Source of the DNA: Azorinus chamasolen
Taxonomy: Eukaryota; Mollusca; Bivalvia; Cardiida; Solecurtidae
Length of the DNA stretch: 64,000 nucleotides
Reading direction: 5' to 3'
Assembly (NCBI GenBank): GCA_963576725.1
Contig: OY755247.1
Location: 13,396,534-13,460,533, forward strand
In this document: piece after piece, positions 20,064-30,609 of the stretch
Numbering within the stretch: the first letter of the stretch is position 1
How the letters are laid out: each line of letters opens with the position of its first letter
Notes under the pieces: model-generated
What the model was told of the DNA's origin: nothing
What the model saw: the letters and a program-made list of their open reading frames with translations, nothing else
The model's database searches: none
Made by a program: the position numbers and the translations under genes

Positions 20064-20313
20064 CCCTTTCCTTCATGAATATTCTTGAAAGAAATGATGA
20101 CATTATGAATATTAATTAGAATAATTTTCAAAGTGGCATATTAACACATGAAATTATTGGCAAAGCAAAAACTACATGTAGAATTATGTCTATATTATTC
20201 CATAAGCAAACAGAGCAGACCCTGATCAGACGGCTCCTATAGTAGCCGTCTGATCTGGGTCTACTCTGTTTGCAAAGGCGTAAAAAAAGCGTTTGTATGA
20301 GGGACAGGGTGAT
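20060..20313 (+). mobile_element. MITE A, full copy sharing a TTAA
   Basis: It begins at the TTAA that ends the previous copy (20060-20063). Right end GTATGAGGGACAGGG-TGAT has lost its TTAA. Confidence 0.8.
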
Positions 20314-20383
20314 GGACTGCCAATGTAGCTCTCCCATCAAACATCGAGTAAGTTCTTAAAGTACTCAAAATCAATCAAGTTCT

Positions 20384-20606
20384 TACCATTAAAGTGCAGG
20401 AAACAAATATATAAGACCTTTGAAAACAGTGTAGAACCAGATCAAACGGCTTCTGCGGGAGTCCATCGATCAGCGTCTGCACCGTTTGCCATAAAAATCA
20501 TGTTCTTCAATGATAAATTTTGATACAATTTTTTGTGTAATTAATATTGAGAAAGAGGAAGAGCCAGTTTAAGCAGGACTGGTTATTCAGCAAGTTAAGG
20601 GTTAAA
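20384..20606 (+). mobile_element. MITE F, worn
   Basis: TGAAAACAGTGTAGAACC to GTCTGCACCGTTTGCC palindrome and TTCAGCAAGTTAAGGG-TTAA right end. Confidence 0.6.
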
Positions 20607-20824
20607 ATTCTCAACATTCTAGTTTTAAGTAATTAAAGTAATTAAATTTCATGATCATTAAGTGCCATTCAATTGCAAGTAAATATGGGTTAATAGTCTC
20701 TCAGTGGTAATCACTGTTCAATTTATTTTCTATCCAACTTTGTAGCATTTATTTCACTCTTCTCTTCCGAAGCACAACCTGACGAGAATTTGGTGTCTCA
20801 GCAGAATCCAAGTTTGTTTGCTGC

Positions 20825-21016
20825 CAGGGCTACAGATAATGGTGTGTACCCAAATACTAAAATCATCATTTCTCCACCAAACCTTGTACTGTCACCACTC
20901 TTTATAATCGTCTCGAAGAGACTATTCTAAAGAGTGGTCACAGTATAGGGTTTGGTGGAGAAATAAAGGAGTTATTCTCGAAAATGTTTTAATTTACGCA
21001 CCTTATCTGGTACTCT
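20825..21016 (-). mobile_element. MITE G, full copy
   Basis: CAGGGCTACAGATAATGG ... ACGCACCTTATCTGGTACTC. Palindrome nearly perfect. TTTGCTGC on the left and TTTGCCAC on the right could be a decayed 8-bp duplication. Confidence 0.8.
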
Positions 21017-21090
21017 TTGCCACTCAGTAAAAGGTTTTTCAAAAGCTTGAATAAATCAGAAGAATGTTGACACTTGTAACAGATCAGAGC

Positions 21091-21329
21091 TTAACCCGTT
21101 ACTCCATAAATACTCCTTTCTATGCAAACAGAGAAGACCCTGATCAGACGACTCCTGTGGGAGCCGTCTTATCAGGGCCTGCTCTGTTTGTTTATGATAT
21201 AATATAGATATGATTCTACACTTTCTGCCATAGCCAAATCTTCCTGTGTCCATGTGTTAATATAACAATCTAATTAATATTCATGACATCACTCTATCTG
21301 ACATAAATATTCATGGAGTAAAAGGTTAA
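21091..21329 (-). mobile_element. MITE A, full copy
   Basis: TTAA-CCCGTTACTCCATAAA ... CATGGAGTAAAAGG-TTAA; ends form good inverted repeats. Confidence 0.85.
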
Positions 21330-21331
21330 CA

Positions 21332-21537
21332 CAGGTTCAGGTAAGATGTGTAAATTAATAACTCCTTCATTTCTCCACCAAACCCTAGGTTGTGACCACT
21401 CTTTAGAATCGTCTCGAAGAGCACCAAACCCTTTCTTGTGAATTCTACAGAGTCAGGTCACAACGTAGGGTTTGGTGGAGCAATAGAGGATTTATTCTTG
21501 AAAATATTTTGATGTAAGTGTCTTATCCAGACCTCTG
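21332..21537. mobile_element. MITE G, rearranged apex
   Basis: CAGGTTCAGGTAAGATGTG start, palindrome interrupted by AGCACCAAACCCTTTCTTG (a repeated arm piece), CTTATCCAGACCTCTG end. Confidence 0.7.
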
Positions 21538-22003
21538 GCAAAGATTATTACAAATTCTCCAGCAGCCAGATAAAGTGCATTATATACATCATACCTACTT
21601 TCTCAAAATATTTTTAACCGTGCCCTAATTAAATTTACAGCTTCCTACTTGTCACATAATCCCCACATTGCAGCAGTCAAATGTCATACAGTAATAAATA
21701 TCGGTGAAAATCGAATCAAGAAGCAATTGTAGACAGATTTCGCTTCAAGCAATTTTGGTGGAAGTAAATTGAAATTCTCTAAACAGTAATAACCTCTCTC
21801 CCTTGAGGCTAATTTTTAATTTTCTCTAGTCACTTTTACTAAACCTACGTAAGCATAGTATGGCAAATGTAATAACAGACTTTGAATATAGTTTAGATCC
21901 TGATACCAGAACAGAATGACTTAAATATCAGGATCCAACCTTTGTAATATTCTGTAGATTTTAACACAAAGGTACGGAAAATCTTTGAGAATGTTTTGTT
22001 ACA
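21538..22003. other. Mostly unique sequence
   Basis: One worn E palindrome (21885-21955); otherwise no gene signal. Confidence 0.4.
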
Positions 22004-22232
22004 TTAACCCATTCCCGCATATTGACGCCTTTTGACGCTTCTGTAAAAGTCACTTTATGAAACCATTGTGATAAATAGAGCATTTGCTCCACAGGAGCAA
22101 ATGCTCTATTTATCACAATGGTTTCAAAACTACACAATTCTGAAAATTTCCATTTCTCTAGTTAATGCTCCATTTTGGTAGATTTAATCAAAGAGGTTGG
22201 GTCTAAAAATAGCCTAAGTGGGAATGGGTTAA
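22004..22232 (+). mobile_element. MITE C, intact
   Basis: TTAA-CCCATTCCCGCATATTG ... TAAGTGGGAATGGG-TTAA. Good 17-bp terminal inverted repeats; the palindrome centre is shortened to CTCCACAGGAG. Confidence 0.9.
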
Positions 22233-22273
22233 ACATTATTTTGTTCTTCTTATACTGTCTTGTACACCTAAGC

Positions 22274-22436
22274 CAATATTATACAGTTGAATCTGTCTCA
22301 AGTGACCTTATAATTTGATTGGACAAGAGGATTTTAAAAAGGTGGTTGCTTAATACAAGACAAAAGTAATGCAGAAAGCTTCTATAGGAGCTTTCTGCAT
22401 TACATTGTACTTTTGACAATGGTACTTGATGGTAGC
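22274..22436. mobile_element. MITE H, variant, right end lost
   Basis: TACAGTTGAATCTGTCTCAA start, palindrome AAAAGTAATGCAGAAAGC; MITE C begins where the right end should be. Confidence 0.65.
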
Positions 22437-22769
22437 TTAACCCTTTCCCTCATATTGACAACTTTTGATGACTCTGTATTGACAACTTTTGAAGACTCTG
22501 TAAAAGTCACTTTGTGAAACCATTGTGATAAATAGAGCATTTCGAGGGCTTGGTGCAAAACTATTCTAACTCCTTCACAAAAGTGAAGGAGTTAGAATAG
22601 TTTTGCACCAAGCCCTCGATTTGCTCCTATAGGAGCAAATGCTCTATTTATCACAATGATTTCAAACTACAAAATTTTTAAATTTTCCTTTTCTCTAGTT
22701 AATGTTCCTTTTCTGTAGATTTATTCAAAGAGGTTGTATCTAAAAATAGTCTATGAGGTAATGGGTTAA
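22437..22769 (+). mobile_element. MITE C interrupted by foldback L
   Basis: TTAA-CCCTTTCCCTCATATTG ... GAGGTAATGGG-TTAA. A 24-bp segment (TTGACAACTTTTGATGACTC...) is tandemly doubled near the left end. Foldback L sits inside the palindrome. Confidence 0.85.
22543..22618. mobile_element. Foldback L: 76-bp perfect palindrome with ATTT target duplication
   Basis: CGAGGGCTTGGTGCAAAACT... : 36-bp arms complementary at every base, loop AAAA (22579-22582). Flanks ATTT at 22539-22542 and 22619-22622; the uninterrupted C family has a single ATTT at this spot, so the ends are exact. No superfamily assigned. Confidence 0.9.
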
Positions 22770-23165
22770 GACAGGTTTTAGTGAACCGCTAATCACTGGA
22801 ATGCAATGAATTAAAAATGCGTTTGATACTTCAAAATAACACATTATTGTGAAAAGCACGAATCCAGAGAACTCATTTAAGAAAGCCATCAACGAATCAC
22901 TAATCACAAACTGTCAATCATTTTTCTATTACACAAGTAAAGTGCATGATTTCGTTAGCATAATGTTGCATACATCAAACTCTAAAATGAAGAAGGAAAT
23001 TGGAAGAAATATGATTGTTACAACCATTTCCACATGAATCTTCATGGATCAGTAAAGGGCTAACAAGTTAGGTATCTATGATAATTATCATCAATGTCAC
23101 CGCCATCTACTTCTTGTTAGTTTTGTTTCTTGCAAAAGCCATCATATATTGTTTTACACAGCTCG
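22770..23165. other. Unique sequence
   Basis: A 62-codon plus-strand ORF (22849-23037) has no domain or splice support; left uncalled. Confidence 0.4.
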
Positions 23166-23379
23166 TTAACCCTTTGAATACGGAAAACGAGTATACTGAT
23201 ATTTGCAAACAGTGCAGACCCAGATCAGAGAGCTCCTAGAGGATTCCTCTGATCAGGGTCTACACGGTTTGTCTTTCAAAAATCCTCTACCAAATCAAAA
23301 CCTCTCATACCGAATGGACTCTACTGTTAGACACTGAATGGGCAATTCCATTTTGAAAATTCAGCATTTACAGGTTTAA
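23166..23379 (+). mobile_element. MITE F, intact reference copy
   Basis: TTAA-CCCTTTGAATACGGAAA ... AGCATTTACAGG-TTTAA. Palindrome AAACAGTGCAGACCCAGATC to GATCAGGGTCTACACGGTTT. For F, + means the palindrome is near the left end. Confidence 0.85.
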
Positions 23380-23589
23380 CTCTTACAGTGCGGGACACGA
23401 GTCACTAATGTCCTTTGCAAACAGTGTAGACCCAGATGAGAGGGCTCCTTGAGGAGCCCTCTCACCAGGGTCTGCACTGTTTGTCATGTTAAGACTTTTC
23501 TTTAGAATAATCCCTATATATTCACAATAAGATTGATCTGTTTGAGTTTTGGAATAGTTCATTTGTAAATTCAGCCTTGTAAGGGTTAA
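23376..23589 (-). mobile_element. MITE B, intact, sharing a TTAA with F
   Basis: TTAA-CTCTTACAGTGCGGGAC ... AGCCTTGTAAGGG-TTAA; reversed B. Confidence 0.85.
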
Positions 23590-23614
23590 TGGATATCATG
23601 TTGTTCAGCACATT

Positions 23615-23800
23615 TAACCCGTAACCTGCCGAATAATTAAAAGTGGCTCCTCCCTTTCTGAATATTAATTAGACAAAATATACTGTAACAAAATGTATCA
23701 CTGACAAACATTATTTTTAAGGCAAACGGTGCAGACCCTGATCAGATGGCTCCACTAGGAGCCCTAAGATCGAGGTCTACAAAGCTTGCAAAGGTCTTAT
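23615..23800 (+). mobile_element. MITE A, right end lost
   Basis: TTAACCCGTAACCTGCCG start and worn palindrome (GGTGCAGACC / GGTCTACAAAGCTTG). Confidence 0.6.
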
Positions 23801-23857
23801 ATAATTGATTCCTGCAATTTATGGGTTCAGTTGTTTATGAGTATAACGTGACGGTAT

Positions 23858-24086
23858 TTAAACTCTTTGCATGCTTGCGGAAGATTCTCCTGTCATTTGT
23901 GACGTATGCAAAAAGTTTGGATCCAGATCAGGTCCCACAAAACATGGGGCCTGATCTGAGATCCAAACTATTTGTCATTCCAATTAAACTTTTGCGCAAA
24001 AGAAATTCAGAAGAAAATTAAAGTTTTGAAAATGTTGCAGACAACAATTCAGCAGACGACAAAATTGCTCAGCATGAAAAGAATTA
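23858..24086 (+). mobile_element. MITE E, full copy
   Basis: TTAA-ACTCTTTGCATGCTTGC ... AGCATGAAAAGAA-TTAG; palindrome CAAAAAGTTTGGATCC to GGATCC-type complement with extended centre. Confidence 0.75.
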
Positions 24087-24208
24087 GCACTGTCATGACA
24101 ACCACCTGCAAAAAAATTTATTGTTATTACAAAATAATTTCCTCATGTTCATGAAGATTTTTTTCCAACAAGTGACAATTTGAACATGCTGAGTCTTGGG
24201 TTACAGAC

Positions 24209-24640
24209 TTAACCCTTTCCCTGTTGAATATTCATGTAAGAAATTACAACATCATGAACATTATTGGCTGAAATTTTTCATAATGGCATATGTACACAGG
24301 GTTTTTTTGGTACAAGAGGTCTCTGATCTGGGTCTACCCTGTTTGCAAAAGCATGAAAAAGCATTTATATAAATAGTTTTTCATGCCATTAAGTGATTAC
24401 GTACAAACATAGAAGACCTATAATCAGTCAAATCTATTTAAACTTCATCATCGAACAGAGAAGACCCTGATCAGAAGGCTCATGTATGAATCGTCTGGTA
24501 AGGGTCTGCGGTGTTTGCTTATGAAAGAATGTACATGTAGATCTGATTCTACGGTTTCTGACATGGACAAATATCCTGTGCCATTATAACAATTAATAAG
24601 CTATCAAATTAATATTGATGATGTCATTATTTCTTAATTG
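24209..24640. mobile_element. Two partial MITE A copies
   Basis: First (24209-24378, +) lacks the left palindrome arm; second (about 24440-24640, -) has a worn palindrome and TGATGTCATTATTTCTTA spacer. A 38-bp G scrap (CTTGAAGAGACGATTC) follows. Confidence 0.6.
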
Positions 24641-24684
24641 GATATCGTCTTGAAGAGACGATTCTAAAGAGTGGTAACAGCATA

Positions 24685-25286
24685 TTAAACCCATAGGCTA
24701 TTCTTAGACTCATTACCTCATAGGCTATTATTTTAAGACCCAACCTCTTTGAATAAATCTATTGAAATTTAACCCTTCTCTTGCTGAATTTTCAAATACA
24801 TTTCTCCTTCTTTACCCATGCCCTGTTGTATAATTACACATATCTTCACTGTGTACAAGTATTCCGCTGTGCAATCACTGCTGCGGAGTGCACTGGTTGC
24901 ACAATCAATTTGTAAATAGTGCAGACCCTGATGAGACAGCTCCTGCAGGAGCTGTCTCATCTGGGTCTTTACTATTTACAGGTACGTATATTGATGCGAA
25001 TAGTAAGCGAAGGGTTAAACCCATAGGCTATTCTTAGACTCATTACCTCATAGGCTTTATTTTAAGACCCAATTTAACCTCTTTGAATAAATCTATTGAA
25101 AACTGAGGAGCATTCACTAGATAAAATATCTCTTTTTTTTTTTAGAATAATGCAGTTTTGAAACCATTTTGACAAAAATGTACCTATGGAGCAAATGCTC
25201 TATTATATAATTTTTTTAACAATGGTTTCAAAAAGTGACTTTTTCTGAGGCGTTAAAAGGTGTCTGAATATGAGGGAATAGGTTAT
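24685..25286 (-). mobile_element. MITE C with duplicated left segment around MITE D
   Basis: The first ~85 bp of a C element (TTAAACCCATAGGCTATTC...) occur at 24685-24768 and again at 25015-25102, one on each side of the D element; the rest of C continues to 25286. Confidence 0.75.
24769..25018 (+). mobile_element. MITE D, intact, nested in C
   Basis: TTAA-CCCTTCTCTTGCTGAAT ... AGTAAGCGAAGGG-TTAA; complete palindrome. Confidence 0.9.
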
Positions 25287-25488
25287 GGTTTGGTGAAGAA
25301 ATGTACAATTGATGATATATGTATTTGAATATGAACCATTATCTATTACTTCTATCTCTGTTCATACTCTTAACACTTTCAAAAACCTTTTCCACCCATG
25401 ATGGGGCTTGTATATCGTGTAGCATTGCTAATGCTTTGTTAAAACATAAGACAATGGGGAAAATGCATTAACTAAATCAAGCACTTAC
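25287..25488. other. G scrap and unique sequence
   Basis: GGTTTGGTGAAGAAATG is a G right-arm remnant; the rest is unique. Confidence 0.4.
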
Positions 25489-25541
25489 CAAACTTTAGCT
25501 TCAGACTCCCAAATTTCCTTTTCTTTCGAAACATTACTCCA
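25489..25541 (-). CDS. Weak candidate micro-exon
   Basis: An excellent donor (TTTG|GTAAGTGC) ends a short basic frame (MFRKKRKFGSLKLKF); the acceptor (AAACATTCTAG) has almost no pyrimidine tract. Length 53 bp. It could equally be chance; listed because the donor is perfect and it is on the same strand as the other candidates. Confidence 0.2.
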
Positions 25542-25744
25542 CTAGAATGTTTTACCAAATGTCAACAATCTCTCACTAGTATCCTCTTTTGTATTATTCA
25601 TGCACGTCGTATTTTGTTTTCCATTCCTCGAATAGAAGAAATAATTTGTCTTTCCAGCTGATGGCACGGTATTAAATTTTACTAAACATAAGTACTTTCC
25701 CTCGTTGATGATACAAACCACTCTGCAAAACGTTGATCTCGCAT
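25542..25744. other. Unique sequence
   Basis: No feature recognised. Confidence 0.4.
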
Positions 25745-25949
25745 TTAACTATTTGCAAGTTAAGCAATTTTTGCTTTAACGTATTTCTATAAAAATTCCT
25801 TTTTCTACTTTTTACGCAATTGTCAATAATGCTTCAAGAGTGTGAAATAGCCTGGAACCTGATGAGACGATGAGTTCCTAGGCATCTACTCTGGATCAAA
25901 ACTCATTGCCAATACGTCACAATTTCTCCATAAGCATACAAAGAATTAA
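25745..25949 (-). mobile_element. MITE E, full-length, worn
   Basis: TTAACTATTTGCAAG start, palindrome around 25855-25905, AGCATACAAAGAA-TTAA end. Confidence 0.65.
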
Positions 25950-26152
25950 TCCTTACTTTGCGGGACGTGAGTCGCTAATGTCCTTTGCAAACAGTGTACA
26001 CCCAGATGAGAGGACTCCTGAAGGAGCCCTCTCATCAGGGTCTGCACTGTTTGGCATGTTACACTTTTCTTTATAAAAATTCCTAAATATTCAACATAAG
26101 CTCGACTTATTTTGGAATAGTCCATTTGAAAATTCAGCGTTGTAAGGGTTAA
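25946..26152 (-). mobile_element. MITE B, intact, sharing a TTAA
   Basis: TTAA-TCCTTACTTTGCGGGAC ... AGCGTTGTAAGGG-TTAA. Confidence 0.85.
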
Positions 26153-26174
26153 TAGCATTTGTCGGTTAAAATTA

Positions 26175-26392
26175 AAGTAAGTTTGCCCCCCTGAATGCTG
26201 ATTTTAAAGTAGGGTGGCCTAACTGTTAACAAATGGAGTCCATTTCGTATGAAAGGTAAAAAAAATCTAGACAAATTTGAATGACAAACAGTGCAGACCC
26301 TGAGCAGAGGACTTCTCTAGGAGTCCACTGATCAGGGTCCACTCTATCTACAAAACACCAGCACACTTGTTTTCCACATTCAAAGTGTTCAA
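26175..26392 (-). mobile_element. MITE F, reversed, worn
   Basis: CCCTGAATGCTGATTTTAAA left, palindrome AACAGTGCAGACCCTGAGCA, right end TTCCACATTCAAAGTG. Confidence 0.65.
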
Positions 26393-26465
26393 TTCAATAA
26401 CACTAAAACAAGCTATCACAGCAAATATCCTTCGTGCAAAGTATATATAATATACAGAGATGATT

Positions 26466-26640
26466 TTAACCCTTCTCATGTCTACTGAAATTTTCACGGA
26501 CTTCCAATGTTTATTCACTCCTTTGAGAAACTATTGACCGAGTGTCAAACAGCTTGGATCCTAATGAGACGCTGAGTTACTCCGCGTCTCATCAGGATCC
26601 AAGCTGTTTGCAAAAACCAGCCAAGAAGCATGAGAACTGA
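26466..26640 (-). mobile_element. MITE E, partial
   Basis: Clean palindrome GTCAAACAGCTTGGATCC to GGATCCAAGCTGTTTGC with centre CTGAGTTACTCCG (about 26546-26611). Confidence 0.7.
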
Positions 26641-26878
26641 AAATTCCAATTACTTTTTGATCCAGATTCTTCACAATAATAAATATGAAATAAGCATAAT
26701 ATTATGGCAAGTTGAATCCTAAACACATCAACAAAACCATGTGTTTATGGAGAGAGTATAATTATGAAAGGGTAAACGGCTGCCAGGGACTGTTGACAAG
26801 GCTGCCAGGGATTTTTGACAGGTAACTCTACACTCAGTTCAAAAACTGTCATCTGCTATAACTCTTCGATATTTTCTT

Positions 26879-27075
26879 TTAAAACCCGTTACTCCATGAA
26901 TATTCATCTAAGAAATAATTACATCTTGAATATTATTTAGCTATTTGGCAGAAACTGTAGAATCATACCTACGGTATATTATTTCGTAAGCAAACAGAGC
27001 AGACCAAGTTCATTAGACGGCCATCTGATCTTGGTCTACTCTGTTTGCAATGGTGTAGAAGGAGTAAAGGGTTAA
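26879..27075 (+). mobile_element. MITE A, apex deleted
   Basis: ACCCGTTACTCCATGAATAT ... AGGAGTAAAGGG-TTAA; the palindrome centre is replaced by GTTCATTAGACGGCC. Confidence 0.75.
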
Positions 27076-27207
27076 ACCCTATGCTTTTAACACATTTGTC
27101 AACAAAGTACATACCCAGATCAGACAGCTCCAGAATGAGCCATCTGATCAGGGTCTGCTCTGTTTATGAGTAACAAATTAACACAGATTCATGGAGTTAA
27201 CGGTCAA
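27072..27207 (-). mobile_element. MITE A, short, sharing a TTAA
   Basis: TTAA-ACCCTATGCTTTTAAC, worn palindrome, TTCATGGAG-TTAA. Confidence 0.6.
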
Positions 27208-27292
27208 ACATTCAATAGACCATAGCCTTTCAAAAACCTAATGGCCGAGTCTTACCAACTTATCATCTTGCAAATTGGAAATAACATTTTTT

Positions 27293-27543
27293 TAACCCTT
27301 TCCATGTTCATTATTCAATTGTAAGAAATAATGAAAACATGAATATTAATTAGCTCAATTTTTATAACGTAAAATTTTCTAGGGAATTTTTTGCTCTGAC
27401 AAAAAACTGTAGAATCAGATCTATATCTTGTCAAAAGCAAACAGAGCAGACCCTGATCAGACAGCTCCTATAGGAGCTGTCTGATCTGGGTCTACTCTGT
27501 TTGCAAATGCGTGAAAAGGTGTTTATATGAGGGAAAGTGTTAA
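27293..27543 (+). mobile_element. MITE A, intact
   Basis: TTAA-CCCTTTCCATGTTC ... ATGAGGGAAAGTG-TTAA; palindrome arms match at all but the characteristic T/A position. Confidence 0.85.
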
Positions 27544-27567
27544 AAGGAGCATATTGCATTTTTTACA

Positions 27568-27680
27568 CAGGTGGATGCTTAATGCAGAATGAAATCAACA
27601 CAGGATGCTCCTAGGCTTTCCTAAGGGAGCTTTCTGCATTGCTTTCAGTCTACATTCAGCTACCACTTGAAATTAGAAAA
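27568..27680. mobile_element. MITE H, palindrome remnant
   Basis: GGTGGATGCTTAATGCAG and CATTCAGCTACCACTTG with a rearranged centre. Confidence 0.55.
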
Positions 27681-27697
27681 ACCCTATGTTTCTATAT

Positions 27698-27910
27698 TTA
27701 ACCCTTTACTCCATTAATATTCATGTTAGAAACAAACACACCATAAAGAATAATTAGATTATTATTATCAAATGAACACAGGAATGTTAAGCATCTATAT
27801 TGATTCATTAGCAAACAGAACAGGCTCTGATTAGACGGCTCCTCCAGGAGCTATCTGATTTGGGTCTACTCTGTTTGCAAAGGAGTAATTATGGAGTATG
27901 CTTGGGTTAA
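27698..27910 (+). mobile_element. MITE A, intact
   Basis: TTAA-CCCTTTACTCCATTAA ... TTATGGAGTATGCTTGGG-TTAA. Confidence 0.8.
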
Positions 27911-28253
27911 TGGTTATTAGTTTCCCCCTCATCTTCTATACGAGCCGTCTGATCAGGGTCTGCTCTGTTTGCTTCTGATTTTCGATAATGCTGTTTACAA
28001 ATGTCAATCATGAGACCTTAGGCAGAGGAAGGGTCAACCATTTCCCTGTTCAATATTCATGTAAGAAATCAGGAATATTCATTAGCAGAATTTGTATAAT
28101 GTCAACTGTTCAAGGGAAAAAATTTCTTTCACAAAAATGTATATAATATCAAAAGCAAACAGAGCAGACCCAGATCCTACATGAGCAGTCTTATCTGGGT
28201 CTACTCTGTTTGCTAATGCATGAACAGGAGTTTAATATGAGGGAAAGGGTTAA
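27911..28253. mobile_element. MITE A pair
   Basis: A half-copy in minus orientation (27911-28037) is followed by a full + copy (28034-28253; TCAA-CCATTTCCCTGTTC ... GAGGGAAAGGG-TTAA) with a damaged apex. Confidence 0.7.
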
Positions 28254-28423
28254 CATCCTACATGGATAATCCATCAAAATGTTGACAACTGCCGTCATCA
28301 ATATTTTGGAGTGGAGATCAAACAACTTTACACAACATAAATCCAACACTCCACAATGAACACACCATAAAAACAACCAGCCAACTTTACATTCTCCTCC
28401 AAAGTTCCAATAAATCCAAGATT
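28254..28423. other. Unique sequence
   Basis: Nothing recognised. Confidence 0.4.
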
Positions 28424-28875
28424 TAACCCGATGAATACTAAATTTGAAAAGTGGAATGATCCGTCACTGTTTAATGAAAGAGTCCATTCAGTATGAAAGG
28501 CTTAACCCATTCCCTTATATTGACGACTTTTGACGACTCTGTAAAAGTCACTTTGTGAAATCATTGTGATAAATAGAGCATTTGCTCCTATAGAAGCAAA
28601 ATTTTAATGCTCTATTTATCACAATGGTTTCAAGCTAAAAAATCAAAAAAATTCCTTTTCTCTAGTTAATGCTCCTTTTTGGTAGATTTATTCAAATATG
28701 TTGTATCTAAAATTAGCCTATGAGGTAATGGGTTAAATCTGTGGAAAAAAAATGAATGACAAACTGTGCTGAACCTCATCAGACAGCTCCAATATGAGTT
28801 CTCTCATCACGGTCTGTACAGTATCCAAATGCCAGTATACAGTACACTTATTTCCCACGTTCAAAGTGTAAACAT
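28424..28875 (-). mobile_element. MITE F interrupted by MITE C
   Basis: Left part has CCATTCAGTATGAAAGGC-TTAA; right part resumes TTAA-ATCTGTGG with the F palindrome and TTCCCACGTTCAAAGTG end. Confidence 0.75.
28502..28736 (+). mobile_element. MITE C nested in MITE F
   Basis: TTAA-CCCATTCCCTTATATTG ... GAGGTAATGGG-TTAA, dividing the F copy at a TTAA. Confidence 0.9.
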
Positions 28876-29095
28876 TTGATAGCAAACACTACTTGTGGCA
28901 AATAATAATAATAAAAAAAGTTTTGTTCCAATGACGCTTTTTCTTGGTTTAAGTCCATACAGTAAATTCCCTCTCAACACTTCACTTGAGAAATTATCAC
29001 GTAAGACTCCGTCCATTATAAACATTAACCATTTTCAAATGGACTATTCCAAAATTCAGAAAGGTCAAGCTTACCATGAATATTCAGATTCTTTT
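28876..29095. other. Unique sequence with B 5' fragment
   Basis: GGACTATTCCAAAATTCAG (29041) is the B spacer; no palindrome follows. Confidence 0.45.
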
Positions 29096-29319
29096 TTAAC
29101 AATTTCATCCATAAATATGCCTTTGCAAACAGAGAAGACCCAGATCAGATGGCTCCTATAGGAGCCATCTGATCAGGGTCTGCTCTGCTTGCTATAGCTA
29201 TATGATTTTACAAGTTCTGGCATGGCTAAAATATCCTGTGTGCTATTACAACAATTAATCTAATTAACATTCATGATGTCATTATTTCTTACATAAATAT
29301 TCATAAAGTAAAGGTTTAA
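29096..29319 (-). mobile_element. MITE A, full copy
   Basis: TTAA-CAATTTCATCCATAAAT ... CATAAAGTAAAGG-TTTAA, palindrome centre CTCCTATAGGAG. Confidence 0.8.
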
Positions 29320-29577
29320 CTGAATATCATTCTCACTGTATTGAATCTATCCCAGTGTGTTTGGGCTATATTATTAAAAGTCATCTATCCCAGTGTCAGT
29401 GCGTTTGGGCTATATTATAAAAGTGATCAAAACAGAATCATAAATAACGACTGTTGAATTATTGATACCAGGACAGTCAAATTATTAATACCACGCCACA
29501 GGGGGGTCAGAATTATGATTGAAATCTTCTGACCTTATGCCCTAATTGTATTCATATTACTCACTGTTTAGATCCTG
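29320..29577. other. Unique sequence with a ~50-bp direct duplication
   Basis: ATCTATCCCAGTG..GTTTGGGCTATATTAT is present at about 29346 and 29384. Confidence 0.45.
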
Positions 29578-29902
29578 TTAACCCTTTCCCTGTTGAATAT
29601 TCATGCAGGAAATAATGACATTATATCATGAATATTAATTGGCTGATTTTTGATAATGGCATAATATTTATGTATACCCATTACCTCAAACTCTATTTGT
29701 AGATAAAACCTTTTGGAATAAATCTTCCGAAAAGGAGCATTAACTAGAGAAAAGGATTTTTTTTAGAATTTTGTAGTTTGAAACCATTGTGATAAATAGA
29801 GCATTTGCTCCTATTGGAGCAAATGCTCTATTTATCACAATGGTTTCAATAGGTGACCTTTACAGAGGAGTAGAAAGGCGTATTTATGGAGGAAAGGGTT
29901 AA
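29578..29902. mobile_element. MITE A 5' part joined to C/A hybrid MITE
   Basis: A fragment 29578-29672, then hybrid 29673-29902 with C-type left end (CCCATTACCTCAAACTC), C palindrome and A-type right end TTATGGAGGAAAGGG-TTAA. Confidence 0.75.
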
Positions 29903-29916
29903 TGGTCAAATGCATA

Positions 29917-30170
29917 TTAACCTATTTGCTCATATTGACACCTTTTGACACCTCTGTAAAAATTCACTTTTTGAAACCATTGTGATAAATAGAGCATTAA
30001 TTGGACAGTGACCGACTAAAATCATTATTTTTCCACCAAATCCTAAGTTGTGACCACTCTGTAGAATCATCCCCAAGAGACGATTTTAAAGAGTGGTCAC
30101 AACAATGGGTTTGGTGGAGAAGTAAAGCAGTTGTTTTTGAAAATTTTATAATTTTCATCTTCTCTGGGCT
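29917..30170. mobile_element. Half MITE C fused to MITE G
   Basis: C stops inside its left arm (AGAGCATTAATT, about 30002), and a G copy with arms GTTGTGACCACTCTGTAG / AAAGAGTGGTCACAAC follows. Confidence 0.65.
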
Positions 30171-30363
30171 TCAGCCTAAATATATACAATGCAAGCACTT
30201 AGTATTTATGATATATATATAGATCAAACAACTCGTATTTGATCACAATTTATGTAAGGTAGACAATGAAGCAAATTTCTCTTGATGTGAAATACAAGAT
30301 GCAATAAAATATCCTCAAGTATTTTGTTGTAACCTCAAGCACCAATAAAATTATTGAGATATT
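30171..30363. other. Unique sequence
   Basis: No feature recognised. Confidence 0.4.
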
Positions 30364-30609
30364 TTAACCCTTTCCCTCATATAAACGTGTTTTCACGCAT
30401 TTGCAGAGCAGACCCAGATCAGACGGCTCCTAGAGGAGCCGTCTGATCAGGGTCTATTCTGTTTGCTTATAGAATTTGATAGATCTGTTTCTTTGCTTTC
30501 TAAAATGTCTACAATGTTCCACCTTCCATATTTCTTTATAACTATTTTGTTAATGAATATTCAGTAGGTATTGAAATTTGTAATAAACATAGAACAGGGA
30601 AAGGGTTAA
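30364..30609 (-). mobile_element. MITE A, long subtype, intact
   Basis: TTAA-CCCTTTCCCTCATATAA ... AACAGGGAAAGGG-TTAA. Confidence 0.85.
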
